DNA from: Vespula vulgaris
Lineage: Eukaryota; Arthropoda; Insecta; Hymenoptera; Vespidae
NCBI RefSeq assembly: GCF_905475345.1
Contig: NC_066595.1
Span: 113,501 to 177,500, forward strand
Direction: 5' to 3'
DNA length: 64,000 nucleotides
Below the pieces are notes generated by a model. It was given only the letters and a program-made list of their open reading frames with translations, searched no databases and was not told the DNA's origin. A program made the translations under genes and the position numbers. Below, piece by piece: positions 39,623 to 51,113 of the stretch (within the stretch, counting starts at the first letter, position 1; every line of letters begins with the position of its first letter).

Positions 39623-40865
39623 AACACGCGCGCGCGAGATATACCGTAATCGACCTTCGTTTCTCGCCAGCGCCGTAAACTTTGGTCGAACTTATTCCAC
39701 GTAGTTCAAGTAAACACCGTAGGACTTTCGTTTTCGAGAAGAAAGACGTTTACCGAAGCGCATACATCACCTTTCTTTTCCCCCTCGACGATGACTTAAA
39801 CTTCTCTCTCTGACCCGTGAGATACGATTTCGAAACTCGCGCGAACGCAGTTGCTCGATCTCCGTGCTCGACCGTGCTCGCGAGATCGTTTTCTCTAACG
39901 GACTGCGAGATTCTACGACGAACAATTTGACATTATCCTACCATTACCAATACGATGTAATGAGAATAGATATAGATTATATACACGCACACATAAAGGG
40001 ATCCTCTTTTCTCCCCTACCATCGAGTTCCTAGCGATCGACGTTGTTATCGGCAACGCTATCGCTAAGAATGGCCACGGAAAAAAGTGGCTCGTCACCGT
40101 TCTATTTGGACTCGCTTATCAACACGGATCTCTTTTATTTCTTTTCTGTTGTCGCCGCGTTTCGTATTTACTTTCTTCGACGAAATAGCGTATTTTCGTA
40201 AACATATTTACGACGCAAAAATGATAATTTTTACAAGGAAAGAATCGCTTCCCCGCTAGCGATCGAATGCGACAATACGCATATCGATAATATTTTGAAC
40301 TAGGATCGCGCGCTACGTTTACGTCATAAAATTCAATAGAATCTTTGGACGGCTATACATCGGAACATTGACGTCCGGTTCTATAGAGTCGGTCGTAACG
40401 ATCGATGTTGTGCAAACATATAAATATTTTCGTACTACGAGCGATAGAATCTCGCATACTCGTATCTTCGTTTCTACGTACAATTTCGGCGTAGCGCGTT
40501 CGCGATAAGAAACGTCGCTTTTCGTAACGCCAGTTTCCGATCATTCGAGTATCATTCGATCGGATACTATCGAAAACATTTAATTACGCGAGGATATGGC
40601 CAAACGCGAACGTGGCGTTAGAAACTTTAATCGGAGCTACTCGACTATCGTATCTTTTATAGATCGAGCGTCTATCGTTTAGCGTAGGAACGCGAAGGAG
40701 AAGACGATTAACGCGTCTTTCGGTCGATTTATTGCGCAACGAAGGCGATCCTAGCGTTACATAAGTCGGAAATAGGAAAGAGCGCGTTCTTGGCTCGCGT
40801 AGAAATTTGAATCGGACGATTTCGTGGGCTGCGTTTACCAAAGACGTTGGTTTTCGATGCGCCGA

Positions 40866-40938
40866 CGCATATCCGCCGACGCCGACGCCGACGGCGACGT
40901 CGACATCGACGCCGACGCCGACATCGACGCCGACGCGA
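40866..40938. repeat. GACGCC-type hexamer repeat, imperfect
   Basis: Imperfect GACGCC/GACATC hexamers, CpG-dense. They yield Asp/Ala-rich or Val/Gly-rich open frames on the two strands, with no conserved protein on either. Confidence 0.85.
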
Positions 40939-41611
40939 TACGTCGAATCAGAGCCGTATCGTTCGTTTTGAGACTCGTGAAAACCCATCCGGGAATTAAA
41001 ACTCGGCTGTTTTCGACTTCACCGGGAAGAGAGAAAACGGATCGTAACGTTGCGTTGCTCTTCGCGAGAAATAAAGCTGTCCTTTTGGAAAACGCACAGA
41101 AAATGAAAGGAAAAGGAAAGAGAGGAAAAGAAAGGAAAGAGAAAAATAAGAGCACAGAAATTTATCGATCGATAAGAAAAATGTCTCTGTTTCCTGTAAA
41201 AAAGAAAATGTCGGTATCTTTCTTGAAGTTGAATTCTATCACGCGATTCGTCGGTTGTCGGGACGGCGCCGGAGTCGAGCGCTAACGATCGACGATACGA
41301 TTGATTGCAGCGAGATGCGAAGAAAACAAAAGTAATCGGGAGAAGAAAGTACGGGTCCATCGACGAACGGCGACGTCCCTGCGTGAAAGGGGCGAGAAAG
41401 GGGGCGAGCACGACGCCATGTCGACGTTCACCCTCTAGTTCGTTCTCGTTGCAGCCCTCGTCTAAAAGCCGAACTCGAGTCTGAAAAAAGTCGCGGAAAA
41501 GAGAAGGAAAGGTCGAGAAAAGAAAGGAGAGAAGGAAGGAAAGAAGAAGTCCCGAAGCTGGATACTCGTAGAAATCACTGGCGAAATCACTCTTGAACGA
41601 AGCATTGGGCT

Positions 41612-44157
41612 ATGAATGAAGACCCAACCCTTTCATCTCGAGGTAATTAACTCGTCCTTCGCGATAAAGCTATATCCGTCGATGATCCGCTCGCTCGCTC
41701 TGACCGATCCCGGCTCGCTATAGCGGCCCCGTCGGTGTCTACCACGTTTCCTCTTTCTCGAGCTACCGCGTACGACAATTTCTGATAAAGTGCGGCCTTC
41801 AGTATCGGCGAAAATATCGAAAGGCACGGAAAAGTCCGATTGTACGCAAGAGAATCTTGGCGCGTTTCTCTCGTCGAGCGAGCGAGCGAGCGAGCGAGCG
41901 AGAGTACCGAAACGGTACTCTGGATTTTTATGTTTCTTCGGAACGTCGAATACGACGCACGCGAGTAAGTACCACGTAACGCGCCTTTCATTGATTCCTT
42001 TAACTTCCGGAAGTTCGACGTTCGAGTTTACGCACAGTCGCGTTTCTCCGAACATTTTTTTATCGCCGTTTACTCTCTCGTCGAGAGATAAAGTACGAAC
42101 GTTTATACGACGGACTCGCCGTTATTTCAGGTTTTGGCAGTCTTGCTATTGTCAGTGATACCCTGGCCAGGTCCGAGCGTTTTTAAGATATCATGCCCCC
42201 GCGATCGTGCCTCGGTGGTGAGGAGGATAGTTCACAAGGTAAGGAACGACGCTTCGAACGACGCTTTTCGATCGCGCGAAGGGACAATGTATCGAGCTTC
42301 GTCGAGATTTCAGAGGTGGATGCCCATCCTGAAGAAGTATCAAGTGGAATTACCCTTAGAGTGTCCCTTTCACGAAAGTCGAGACATCTTTCGACCTCAG
42401 CAACGGGCGAAGCATCAGCACAGACCGTCGCAATGGACCTGCGGCCTCTGCGGCAAGTCTTTCTACGCCGAAAAACATCTCGACGCGCACTTCGATAACA
42501 GACATAAAAGTAACGTTAATACGGTAAGTCGTCGCTCGTTTGCATCGATAATCCTTATATATTGCTTTCGACTCGATACGAATGCTTCTATCTGCGAACC
42601 GAGTCGCCCACGCGGACTTTGCATCTCTCTGTTACGCTCGAGACGTTTTATCCGAAAAGCCAAAGTTCGCGTTACCTCCCCGGGTCCTGTTCTACGGGAG
42701 GAAAAGTATCAAGTATCGATATTCGTACACGGTAATCTCTATACGTATAGGAGAGACGCGATAACGGTAGCGTTGAATGCTTTCTAATCGATATCTCGCC
42801 GTCCATCTAAATTGAGAAACGTTGGTCTTTTAACGCGTCACTTTCACTTTTCGCTAAGAGGCATATTACCGCACACTTCGTCGTACGGGTGAGCGCGGAG
42901 GGATACGCGTGTGTTTGATGACCGATAAAAAAGGAAACTCGAACGCAGCGAGGAAGGAGAGAAGGAGGAGGAGGGATAGAGCGGCTACCGATATCGGCCG
43001 CTATTAACCCTCATTAATGACCGCGATTCTACGTCAGACTCGTTTCGAGAATAGCGCACTTAACGATAAATAGGATAAAATTGACTCGCGTCCGACGCTA
43101 CAATGATCGATACACGTCCTTGTTCTCGGTCTTGAACGAAAGGCGGAGGACGCCGTGTGCCTTGCCGACTACTGCGACATTATGAGATGCGACGTCTTGG
43201 GAAATCGTGACTTCGAAAGCTCGATGGACGACGAGGACGACGACGGCGGTCATCTCAACACCGACATACAGGTACGCGAAATTCGCTTCGATAGAAATCC
43301 GATCGAGTCGGGCAAGACTCGACGAATATTCGATCTGAGAAAGTTAATGCGATCCGATTGCGCAAAGGTGTGGAAGGAGAATACGGAACAGCGCAGTACG
43401 TCGGTCGTGCCGTGTTCTCGAGATCTCGCAAGGACCTATCGTCCTTCGTCCTCGTCTTCCACGGACAAGTCGTGCGCGCTCGCGGCCACGAAAAACGACC
43501 TGCAGCGTTCGTACTGTCGACGAGCCGACGCTGATGTCCTAAAAAATCATCGGCTCGCCGATTCCTCTTCTTATCGTCGCAACGAAATCGCTGGTCCTGA
43601 GAACAACAGCGACGCATGCGACAACGAGGACGACGAGGACGAGGACGACGAGGACGACGAGGACGACGAGGACGACGAGGATGACGATGACGAGGAGGAG
43701 GAGGAGGAGGAGGGGGAGGAGGACGACGAGGAGAATCTCGTGGAAGCCGCCCTACCTGCCGTCGATAAGAGGCAAAGACGCAGAAGAATGCATCTTAGGA
43801 AACTCAAGTCCAACTGCAAGCCCGAGGAACTTCAAAAGCTCAAGTTACAATGCGAAGTTAGCTCTTTCTCTTCATTTATTTCGCTCTAACCGATCTTAAT
43901 TCGAAACGTGAGACCAAGAACGAACGGCCTTGAGAACAAAAGTATCATCGTCGACGACGAAGTCGCGTTAGCACCGTACACTATCGGGCGTCGAATCCTT
44001 TGAGCTATATGCGGCATCGAGCTCCTCCCGCTCATTTTCTCTCCGTTTTAGCGACTCATGGAATACTGTTTTTTCTTTCCCCCGTGAAACGCGTCGACGC
44101 TCCTCTCGCACAGGTAGTAGACAATCCGGTAAACGACGAATTCGTTGATCGATTCTA

Positions 44158-44214
<57 letters not shown>

Positions 44215-45257
44215 TATATGTGTGTGTGTATCTTTGTTCGTCCTTGCTCGATTTGCAATATACGTACGTCCGTACCTCGATACGCGTATTTTCTTCAAAT
44301 GAAAAATGATGTAAAATAATGTAGCGTTTGACGCGGCACGAAAAGTCATGTTGCGCCTAAAAGAAAATTCTTTTATTCACAAGCTTTTTGTCGACAGATA
44401 CTCGTCCGCGATTGTATCGCGGGACTTCTCGCAAATCTCTCGGCACGAGAGTTCCAAGAAATCGAAGGTAGGTGTGACCATGCGGATGATCCGTTTAACG
44501 CTATAAAATAAGATATATCGAACGTACGTTGAAAAGAAAAGAAAACAAGAAAAGGTTTATCGTGATTTCTTTGCTCGTTAGGTGAACTGAACCGGGCGAT
44601 CTGTTGGTATCTCAGTTGCGACAAATACTGGGAGGATACCAAGCGGCAACAACGACAGACACCTTGGTATCTGCTCGCTACGTTTATGGCTCTTTTCTGC
44701 ACCTCGATTTATGCCTGCTATTACGTCATCTGGGTTCTCTTCAAGTACGTAGTACGTTCGCCGAGGCTGGATAAAAACACCGTTTCTCGACGTTATCGTC
44801 GATGATACGAAATAATATTTTATCCGGTTCCCCGGTGCTGGCATAGATCCGAGATCGATCTCAGGACCGATTTTACTTTCTCGTTGTACCTTGTAGTACC
44901 GCGGACGAAGAGAGGCTCGACCATACGGGAACTTTAGGTTACAACGACGGAAGTCTTACGTCATCGTTGCACGATCAGAGCGGGCATGGCGAGGGTAGAT
45001 CGGTAGATAGACGAAAAATGGAAGGTGGAGACGATAATCTATCGTCTACGAACGAGGAAATGCCGGATCACTACATATACGTCGCATATCCGCCAGAACT
45101 GAAACGTCGTCTCTTGGAAAGGTATCTCTTGGAACTTTATACAGGCTTGCTCTTTGATTACCTACGTGCATACGTACAACGTATGTACGAATCGATCGAT
45201 GCGATGCTAGCGAGTGCTTCTTTTCGTAGCTGCTACAACAGGACTACCAGATTGTGA
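41612..45257 (+). CDS. Unrecognised C2H2 zinc-finger protein with one transmembrane helix
   Basis: Exons: 41612-41642 (tentative), 42141-42238 (or acceptor at 42130), 42314-42523, 43143-43856, 44398-44467, 44582-44744, 44897-45257; about 548 residues. Exons from 42314 on join cleanly. The start is the weak point: MNEDPTLSSR with a good GAG|GTAATT donor fits the frame but is not proven. Visible parts are a conserved-looking Cys/His block at 60-63; one C2H2 finger at 84-107 (C86, C89, H102, H107; spacing C-x2-C-x12-H-x4-H); a cysteine motif just after it (CLADYCDIMRC); a Ser-rich linker; an acidic Asp/Glu run at about 273-311; a basic stretch RQRRRRMHLRK; a 27-residue hydrophobic helix at about 402-428; and an acidic, Ser-rich tail ending with YVAYPPELKRRLLER. 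Within the last exon a further splice is possible at 45120, with the same stop. I do not recognise the family. A finger plus a membrane helix is uncommon, and function cannot be stated. Confidence 0.8.
41875..41901. repeat. (AGCG)n tetranucleotide repeat in intron 1
   Basis: About six AGCG units inside the first predicted intron of the zinc-finger/membrane gene. Confidence 0.9.
43622..43737 (+). repeat. Coding GAC/GAG trinucleotide repeat (acidic run)
   Basis: A coding repeat of GAC, GAG and GAT codons inside exon 43143-43856, giving an uninterrupted Asp/Glu run broken by one Gly. Codons are mixed in order, as in a slippage-generated tract that has partly decayed. It explains the poly-Ser open frame on the opposite strand, which is not a gene. 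Confidence 0.9.
44161..44230. repeat. (TA)24 followed by TA/TG repeat, intronic
   Basis: Forty-eight bases of perfect TA repeat, then ACATATATATATG and TG units, in the intron between exons 43143-43856 and 44398-44467 of the zinc-finger/membrane gene. It is likely to vary in length between individuals. Confidence 0.95.
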
Positions 45258-45329
45258 GATCGAAACGAAAGAGGACGATATACGTTTCGTATTCACCTTG
45301 AACGGGACTGCGCTACGAACGAAGACGCT

Positions 45330-45333
<4 letters not shown>

Positions 45334-45364
<31 letters not shown>
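45334..45364. repeat. (CT)n microsatellite in the 3' flank
   Basis: About fifteen CT units about 80 bases after the plus-strand stop codon, followed by CTGT/CCGT units. It probably lies in the 3' untranslated region of the zinc-finger/membrane gene. Confidence 0.9.
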
Positions 45365-45366
<2 letters not shown>

Positions 45367-45423
45367 TTGTCTGTCCGTCTGTCCGTCTATCTGTCTTCGT
45401 GTTTTGTATACCAAGTCTATTCG

Positions 45424-45429
45424 AATAAA
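45424..45429 (+). terminator. Candidate poly(A) signal, zinc-finger/membrane gene
   Basis: AATAAA about 167 bases after the plus-strand stop codon, the first canonical hexamer on that side. Confidence 0.5.
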
Positions 45430-45536
45430 CTGCAACTGTACGAGAGGAATTTTCCATCGGTAGAAACGACCAAAAGAGTTCGAGCAAAAAGACCGGCTTT
45501 AAAATCTTTCGTGTCGCAATTGAACCTAAAACATCT

Positions 45537-45542
45537 TTTATT
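45537..45542 (-). terminator. Candidate poly(A) signal, SLC22-like transporter
   Basis: The minus strand reads AATAAA about 150 bases after the transporter stop codon. It lies close to the opposite-strand signal at 45424, so the two transcripts would end within about 100 bases of each other or overlap. Confidence 0.5.
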
Positions 45543-45690
45543 TGTCAGAAAGAAAAAAGAAAAGATAAGGAAAAAAGAACGGAAGAAATGGTATGGTACT
45601 ATGGTACTGTTAAAAAAATGCAGTTTTGTATAAAGTAGGAGTATCGGACTAGATAGACTAACGGACTAAGTAGTAGACCCTATACCGAGT

Positions 45691-48600
45691 CTAAAACCAG
45701 TATGTCATCTTTATGGAACCATCCGAGTCACGCTGAGTGTCCATCACGCTCGATTGCCGAACAAGCCGGCGAACGCTCGCACCGCTCGGTCGTTGTTGTT
45801 CCTCTAAAATTCTTTGCGGTATCGCTTGTGTCGATGTGGTTTGAGCTATTGGAAGTTCGGGTACCTCGTGCATCTCGACGGTTTCTCTTTCCGACAGGTC
45901 CTCGTAGGAAGCCGCCGCGGACGAAGGTCTAAGGATAAAAGTCATTGATTCGGACGCGCGTCCTTTCGAACGTAGAAGAAAACGATATAATTTGGAGAAA
46001 CAATCGGGCGAAGCTTACTTGGTCGGTATGCATCGAATACAATCGGCACAAGTCCAATCCTTCCCAAAGAGTTCTCCCTCCTCCACCGTTTGCGGAAGTC
46101 GATGGTGTAGAGTCTCCGGTAACCGTAAACCCGAAAGACCGCCGATCACCGAGACGCAGCCTAAGATCACCAAAGGCAACACTAGATTCTCCTTACCCTG
46201 TAAATCAAAGCATATTCTGTAATAAAGAACACTCTCTCGACTCGTCTCTCGTTCTTTCCATTCGTTACATCTCGTTCGGTTCGTTACGTTTCACGCGCGT
46301 AAAATTCATCTTCGACGAAAGGAATCGTATTTGAATGTAACTTACCAGATACGTAACGAACGGTATGATGATCAGACCAAGCCCGCTGATGTAAGCGGAG
46401 AAACCGATCGCAACGCCGCGCAGCTGCGTCGGGTAAAGTTCACCGGCGAAGGGATATATGATCAGAAAGGAGGCCGATATCGCGGACTTCGATAGGAGAA
46501 ACAGGATCAACGTGGCTACGACGGCGTCTGTAAGAAAAAATGGAAGAAAGTTGAACGAGGAAAGGAGAAATATAGCCTACGGTTAGAGTACTTTGCAGTT
46601 TCATCGATCGATGGGAATCGCTATTACCCGGAGAGAGTAGAACCGTGGCTATGCAGGAGACACCGGCGACGACCATGCAGAGGCACAGCGGCCATCTGCG
46701 ACCCCACCTATCCATGACTACCCAACAAGCCATGTAACTGGGAATTTCGGCCAACGAGGAGAACAGGAAGCTGAGGTGTTCTTCGCTACCGAGAGCAGGT
46801 CCGTAATAAGACAGTCCAACGTATACCATGTTATTGGCGAACCTGACGATCGATCGATCGATCGATCGAACGAAAAAAGAAAAAGAGATCAAGGAGAGAA
46901 ACTGGCGTATCGTTGAGACGTCGTACGGACGACGCGTTAGAGAAAATATCGTATAAGAGCGTAAACTATGGCGCACCAATTTAACGTGATGAGGCAGGTC
47001 TTCAAACGCATGTTCGGTGTTTTAAAGAGAGACAAGACGCCGGGTCCGCTCCGTAGTCTTTCCTCCTCGCTCTTCGATCTCGACATCGTCATACGTTGAC
47101 GGAGCTTCTGCGTGAACGAGGTTGGAAGTTCCTTTCCGTTGACACGTGCCAATTTTTCGAGGATATCGTTCGCCTCGACCAAACGACCCTTCGCCAATAG
47201 CCAGCGAGGAGATTCCGGAAGGAACCTACGACAATTTTCTTCGTTTTTTCTTCGCGACCGCTTCCGCGAGAATTACGAGCTCGTAGAATCGATAACGATC
47301 GGCATCCGATCACGCTTACCACCAGTAAGTGAAATACAGTAGAAAGGGCGCGCTCGTCGTAATCGCGAGTGTCCTCCAATCTCTTATCAAGTACGTAACG
47401 CCTGCCAGCATGCACAGGCCCATCGTGTAGAAGCTGCACGTCATCACTGTCACGAACGATCGATAATTAGGACCGACCAACTCCAAAGCTAGAAGGAAAG
47501 ATTTTCGTCACATTTCGCATTTCTTCCGTCGTACGCGCAACGGATTCTCGCGATACGTATTACTTACATATGATAAAGGGTATTTGATAGATAGCGGGTA
47601 TAGTCAAACCAACTACCATTCGCGTAGCCGCCCATGTCCAAAAGCTGTTGGATATGGACGTGAGAAAACCACCGGTGATCAACGTCGCCAAACACGTGAA
47701 GAAAGACAGTCTACGACCGATTCTGTAAATATAGAGCATCGTTCTAAGGGAACGAAAATAGATTTAACGACGACGAATGGAGGATTTACTAAGGACGTTA
47801 CGCGAAATAATCTCATGCGTCTTGTTTCGAGCTTCAAGTTTCGGCCGGACAACGTTCGGTCAAACGCATTCCTCGGGGAGAAGGAGATAGGAGAAAAGAA
47901 TTCGCTCGGAACGGGTGTTCGTTCCTCGTTAATAAACAAAAAGCTTCAGAAAAATTTCAAGATACGTGCTAGGATTAAAACTGTAATTACCTGTCGTTCA
48001 AAGTACCAAAAAGATAAACTCCTATAGGTCCGCCGGTATTAAGTGCGACCAGACCGATCGTTGGATAAATAGCACGTTCGCAAACGAGATCAAACTGTAA
48101 CGCATTTAGAATCGTTTTAATCCGAACGTCGATAGTCGGACGATAGCGTAAGCGTCTTTACGTACGTCGATGACTATGGATGACGTGACCTCCGAAGTCT
48201 CGTATTCCCAACCGTGATCGCAAGGTACGACGGACCACGAGGAGTTGGTCCTCGAGTTGGACGCGTTCTCCGTCGTCCAGTCGACGTCGTACCGCGTGCA
48301 TTGGCTGTACGTCTCGTTGTCGTCCTGCCGTGATAATGACGTTTCGATACAGTCCTCGAAAATAAATCTGCTTATCGTATCTTCGTATCGGCCGAGTACG
48401 AGTACTTGGATACGAGTACTAGGACTCGTCTACGATACAGGGTATAATCTTTGCCCTCGAGGAGAGTCGGGTACAACGGGTAATGAGGTAAGAAAGTAGG
48501 ATATCGCCAAGGTTACAAAATGGTACGATTCTGCGATACGTTGTAATACTGTGCCTCGCACTGGATCGAAACGACGAAGCGATGTCGTTAATAAATTTCG

Positions 48601-49247
48601 TTTCGTGCTACGGGAATACTGTACACTACTTCGTACTGTGGATAGACGTGGTTAAGCCTAAGCGCGTTTGGGCAAGTACGAGGTGAGAGAGCCGTTTACG
48701 AGCGAAAAGAATACATCGTTTCGACTATACAGGGCACCTGACTGGTAGGAATGGCGAGTCTCCTTCTCCGAGAAATATCCATATTTTCCAGTCCAGGTAC
48801 TTTGCACCAATGCGCCGGTGTGTCCGCCATGAATAACTGATTGAAGGCGCAAAAGCCGCAAGGCAAGCACGCCGGCAGGCATACGAGCCAGAGCAGCTGC
48901 TTCTGATAACGGCCGAATTCACCGACGATCGGCAAGAGATCGTCGAGATCGAATCCTTCCTATGACATCAGGGACGGTCTACTTTTAACCGTTAAGCATA
49001 CCTTCCGATTCGATCGTACGAACGAATACGTTGATTTCTCCTAACTTGTCCGACATTGGAACGGATTACGTATGACGTACGGATGATCGAGAGAGACGAA
49101 ATAAATAAAAATAAAAAGATATCTCAAAGGTGAAGATACACGAAGCAAGGCATCGATGATTTATCTACTTACTTCGTCGTTGCTCTTTTTCGTCTTTTCA
49201 TCGACGGCGGTGGCATCCTGCCGCTGGTAATCATCGGCTTGCTGCAT
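45691..49247 (-). CDS. SLC22-type organic ion/carnitine-like transporter (MFS)
   Basis: Eleven exons join in frame to 648 residues: 49173-49247, 48738-48959, 48166-48324, 47991-48094, 47568-47722, 47320-47488, 46977-47225, 46628-46842, 46346-46527, 46019-46197, 45691-45928. It is a twelve-helix plasma-membrane transporter of the major facilitator superfamily. Diagnostic features are an extracellular loop after helix 1 with several Cys and sequons at N102, N119 and N126; FDLVCER (153-159); DRIGRR (186-191) between helices 2 and 3; PESPRW (298-303) before the central cytoplasmic loop; DRWGRR (422-427); and LPET after helix 12. The N-terminus contains DLDDLLPIVGEFGRYQK, typical of SLC22. The tail of about 100 residues is cytoplasmic and ends in a hydrophobic YWF. 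Insect relatives include Orct, CarT (carcinine) and BalaT (beta-alanine); I cannot choose between them, so substrate is open. Donor 48737 (CAG|GTGCCC) is the weakest junction. Confidence 0.93.
46847..46869. repeat. (ATCG)n repeat abutting a splice acceptor
   Basis: About five ATCG units directly upstream, on the coding strand, of the acceptor of exon 46628-46842 of the transporter gene. They occupy the place where a polypyrimidine tract would be expected. Confidence 0.85.
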
Positions 49248-49307
49248 TTTCGCGAACTTTGGGACTAGTTCGCGTTACCAAAAGCTCGGCGATACCTTAG
49301 AACGGAG

Positions 49308-49315
49308 TCACGTGA
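49308..49315. promoter_or_regulatory. Palindromic E-box TCACGTGA upstream of the transporter
   Basis: A perfect palindrome TCACGTGA with flanking G, about 60 bases upstream of the transporter start codon. CACGTG is the binding core of bHLH-leucine-zipper factors, and GTCACGTGA resembles the MITF/TFEB type. Binding is inference from the word alone. Confidence 0.4.
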
Positions 49316-51019
49316 GATGCATTAGCCCCCTCCCGAGGAAGATTCGAGGGAGATGTCAGGTGTTGCATCTTGCTCTTTTTCCTTTCCACCCTCGCGCACG
49401 ACGATGCACTTGGCTTCGCCTACACCGTTTTCTGCTTGGACACGGAACCAAAACGTCAATCTACCGATTTTCCTTCCCTTTCTCTCTCTCTCGCTCTCTC
49501 GCTCTCTCTCTCTCTCTCTCCCTCTCTCTTACTTTCTTACTCTCTTCTACCCTCTCATTCTCTTTCTTCCATACAAGCAAGCACTTTCTCAATCTCTCTT
49601 ACTCTTCTCTCGATTCTTTGCGACCAGCCTCGACCGTGCGAAAAGCGATAAAAGTTTGGGATCGATGCAAGGTGACCGAGATATTTCGACCGTCGCGTAG
49701 TTCTCAAAATTTAAACGTCTCATAGAGCGTTCGTCGTCCTAGGGAAAAAGTGCTTCGAAAGCAGGTACACGTTTTCAAATATTTCTCCAATGGTCGTGTG
49801 TTCATATGCTACCTGATGACGTGGATGAGAGCAAAATTGTTGAGTGTAGAAGGATGACTTACCAAAAGAGATCGTTCGTCCGAAATGTAGCACGTTGCAT
49901 TCCACGCGATTTTCTTCGGCGTATATACAACGTAAGAACGTTCGAACGAAAACGAAATGATCGAGAGAAACGATCACGTCGATTTTACGAGAGCTTCTAC
50001 GAATCGGACGAAACGATTATCGGCCTTTAAACGATTTTAATCGAACGAATAAGAATGGAACGGTAAAGTCGTTGTTGTGCAGCGCACGTACGAAAGGTAG
50101 AGAGAAAACCTGGCAAGTGCATCGGAACGATGGGAGACGATACGTGTAGCATGCCCTTCTAATTCAATTGGGTTAAGGGTATTTAGAGGAGATTAGGAAC
50201 ACTGCTGACATACGCTATGTAGCAGCCCCGATTCGCCGTTCGACATTTTGAAGTCTCGCGCGCGCGCTCTCTCTCTCTCTCCCTTCCTCTCGAGAAAAAT
50301 TTGTACGATTATTTTCCTAGATGTGTACGATCGATTCTAAAATCAGAGGAGAGCCAAATAACAAAGGTTTGAATTTAATGCAGAAGTCGATGCGTCGTAA
50401 AAAAGAAAGAATAATCCTTGGTAATAATGATGGGCACCACCGTCGTTCGTGTGTACGTGTATTTCGAACGAAATTTTATTTCCGGACAAATCTCTGCGTC
50501 GGAGGAAAAAAGAAGAATCATGCAAAGACGTGGAAGCAATTTGCATTCCATTGATCGTGAAATCTTCTCTCTTTTCTTTTTTCTTTTCTTTCTTCTTGTT
50601 TCGATTAAAGAGTACAATAGATTTACGTAAACGCTTTTTTTTGCTTCCTATTTCTTTTTTCTTCGTTCTGTTCGTGTAAGTGTCGTAAGGATAATAAATC
50701 GAGGTGGTGAATTAGCTGTTGTTATGACTTGGAATTATATGGCACTGTCGCTTGGCGATTCGTATAATCCGTTCTTACACTCGATGGTACAATCGGTCGC
50801 ATTAACGTTTACGCGCGATGATATGCCACTGTTTTGTTTGATACGATTGCGCAACGATAATCCATTCCGTAGAAAAAAATCTCTGCCAAGCTTTTCTCCC
50901 TTCCACGCTAATCGATGTTGCGCGCGACCCGTTTTTCTCGCCGCGAGAAAGACGAGATATATCGTTAATGCGACCGATTATACGCGTTAGGCACACTTTC
51001 CCCAACAATTGTTCACAAT

Positions 51020-51067
51020 CATCATCATCAGCATCATCCATCAGCAGCATCATCATCATCACACCAG

Positions 51068-51113
<46 letters not shown>
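51020..51113. repeat. (CAT)n trinucleotide repeat
   Basis: An imperfect then perfect run of CAT/ATC trinucleotides. It reads as poly-His on the plus strand and poly-Asp on the minus strand, but no flanking coding sequence supports either. Confidence 0.9.

Larger units (their letters stand above)
38806..41611. other. Intergenic region between divergent genes
   Basis: The acyl-CoA synthetase (minus) and the zinc-finger/membrane gene (plus) point away from each other, so both promoters should lie here. A CTTATCCAG acceptor-like sequence sits directly before the synthetase ATG on the minus strand (38808-38810), suggesting a 5' untranslated intron. Segments near 39000-39400 are AT-richer. A GATA/GA repeat lies at 39541-39620 and a GACGCC repeat at 40866-40938. 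No TATA box can be assigned. Confidence 0.5.
45258..45690. other. Shared 3' flank of two converging genes
   Basis: The 433 bases between the stop codon of the plus-strand zinc-finger/membrane gene and that of the minus-strand transporter. It contains a (CT)n tract at 45334-45364, CTGT units, and one AATAAA for each strand. The two 3' untranslated regions must be short or overlap. Confidence 0.8.

Noticed and set aside
40584..41285. Open frames over the GACGCC repeat
   Set aside because: Asp/Ala and Val/Gly repeats on the two strands with no conserved sequence beyond the repeat.
41790..42158. Plus-strand frame overlapping the zinc-finger gene 5' end
   Set aside because: In a different frame from the supported exon at 42141-42238 and crosses its acceptor; it does not join to the gene.
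43571..43819. Poly-Ser open frame, minus strand
   Set aside because: Antisense of the acidic repeat in a real exon of the plus-strand zinc-finger/membrane gene.
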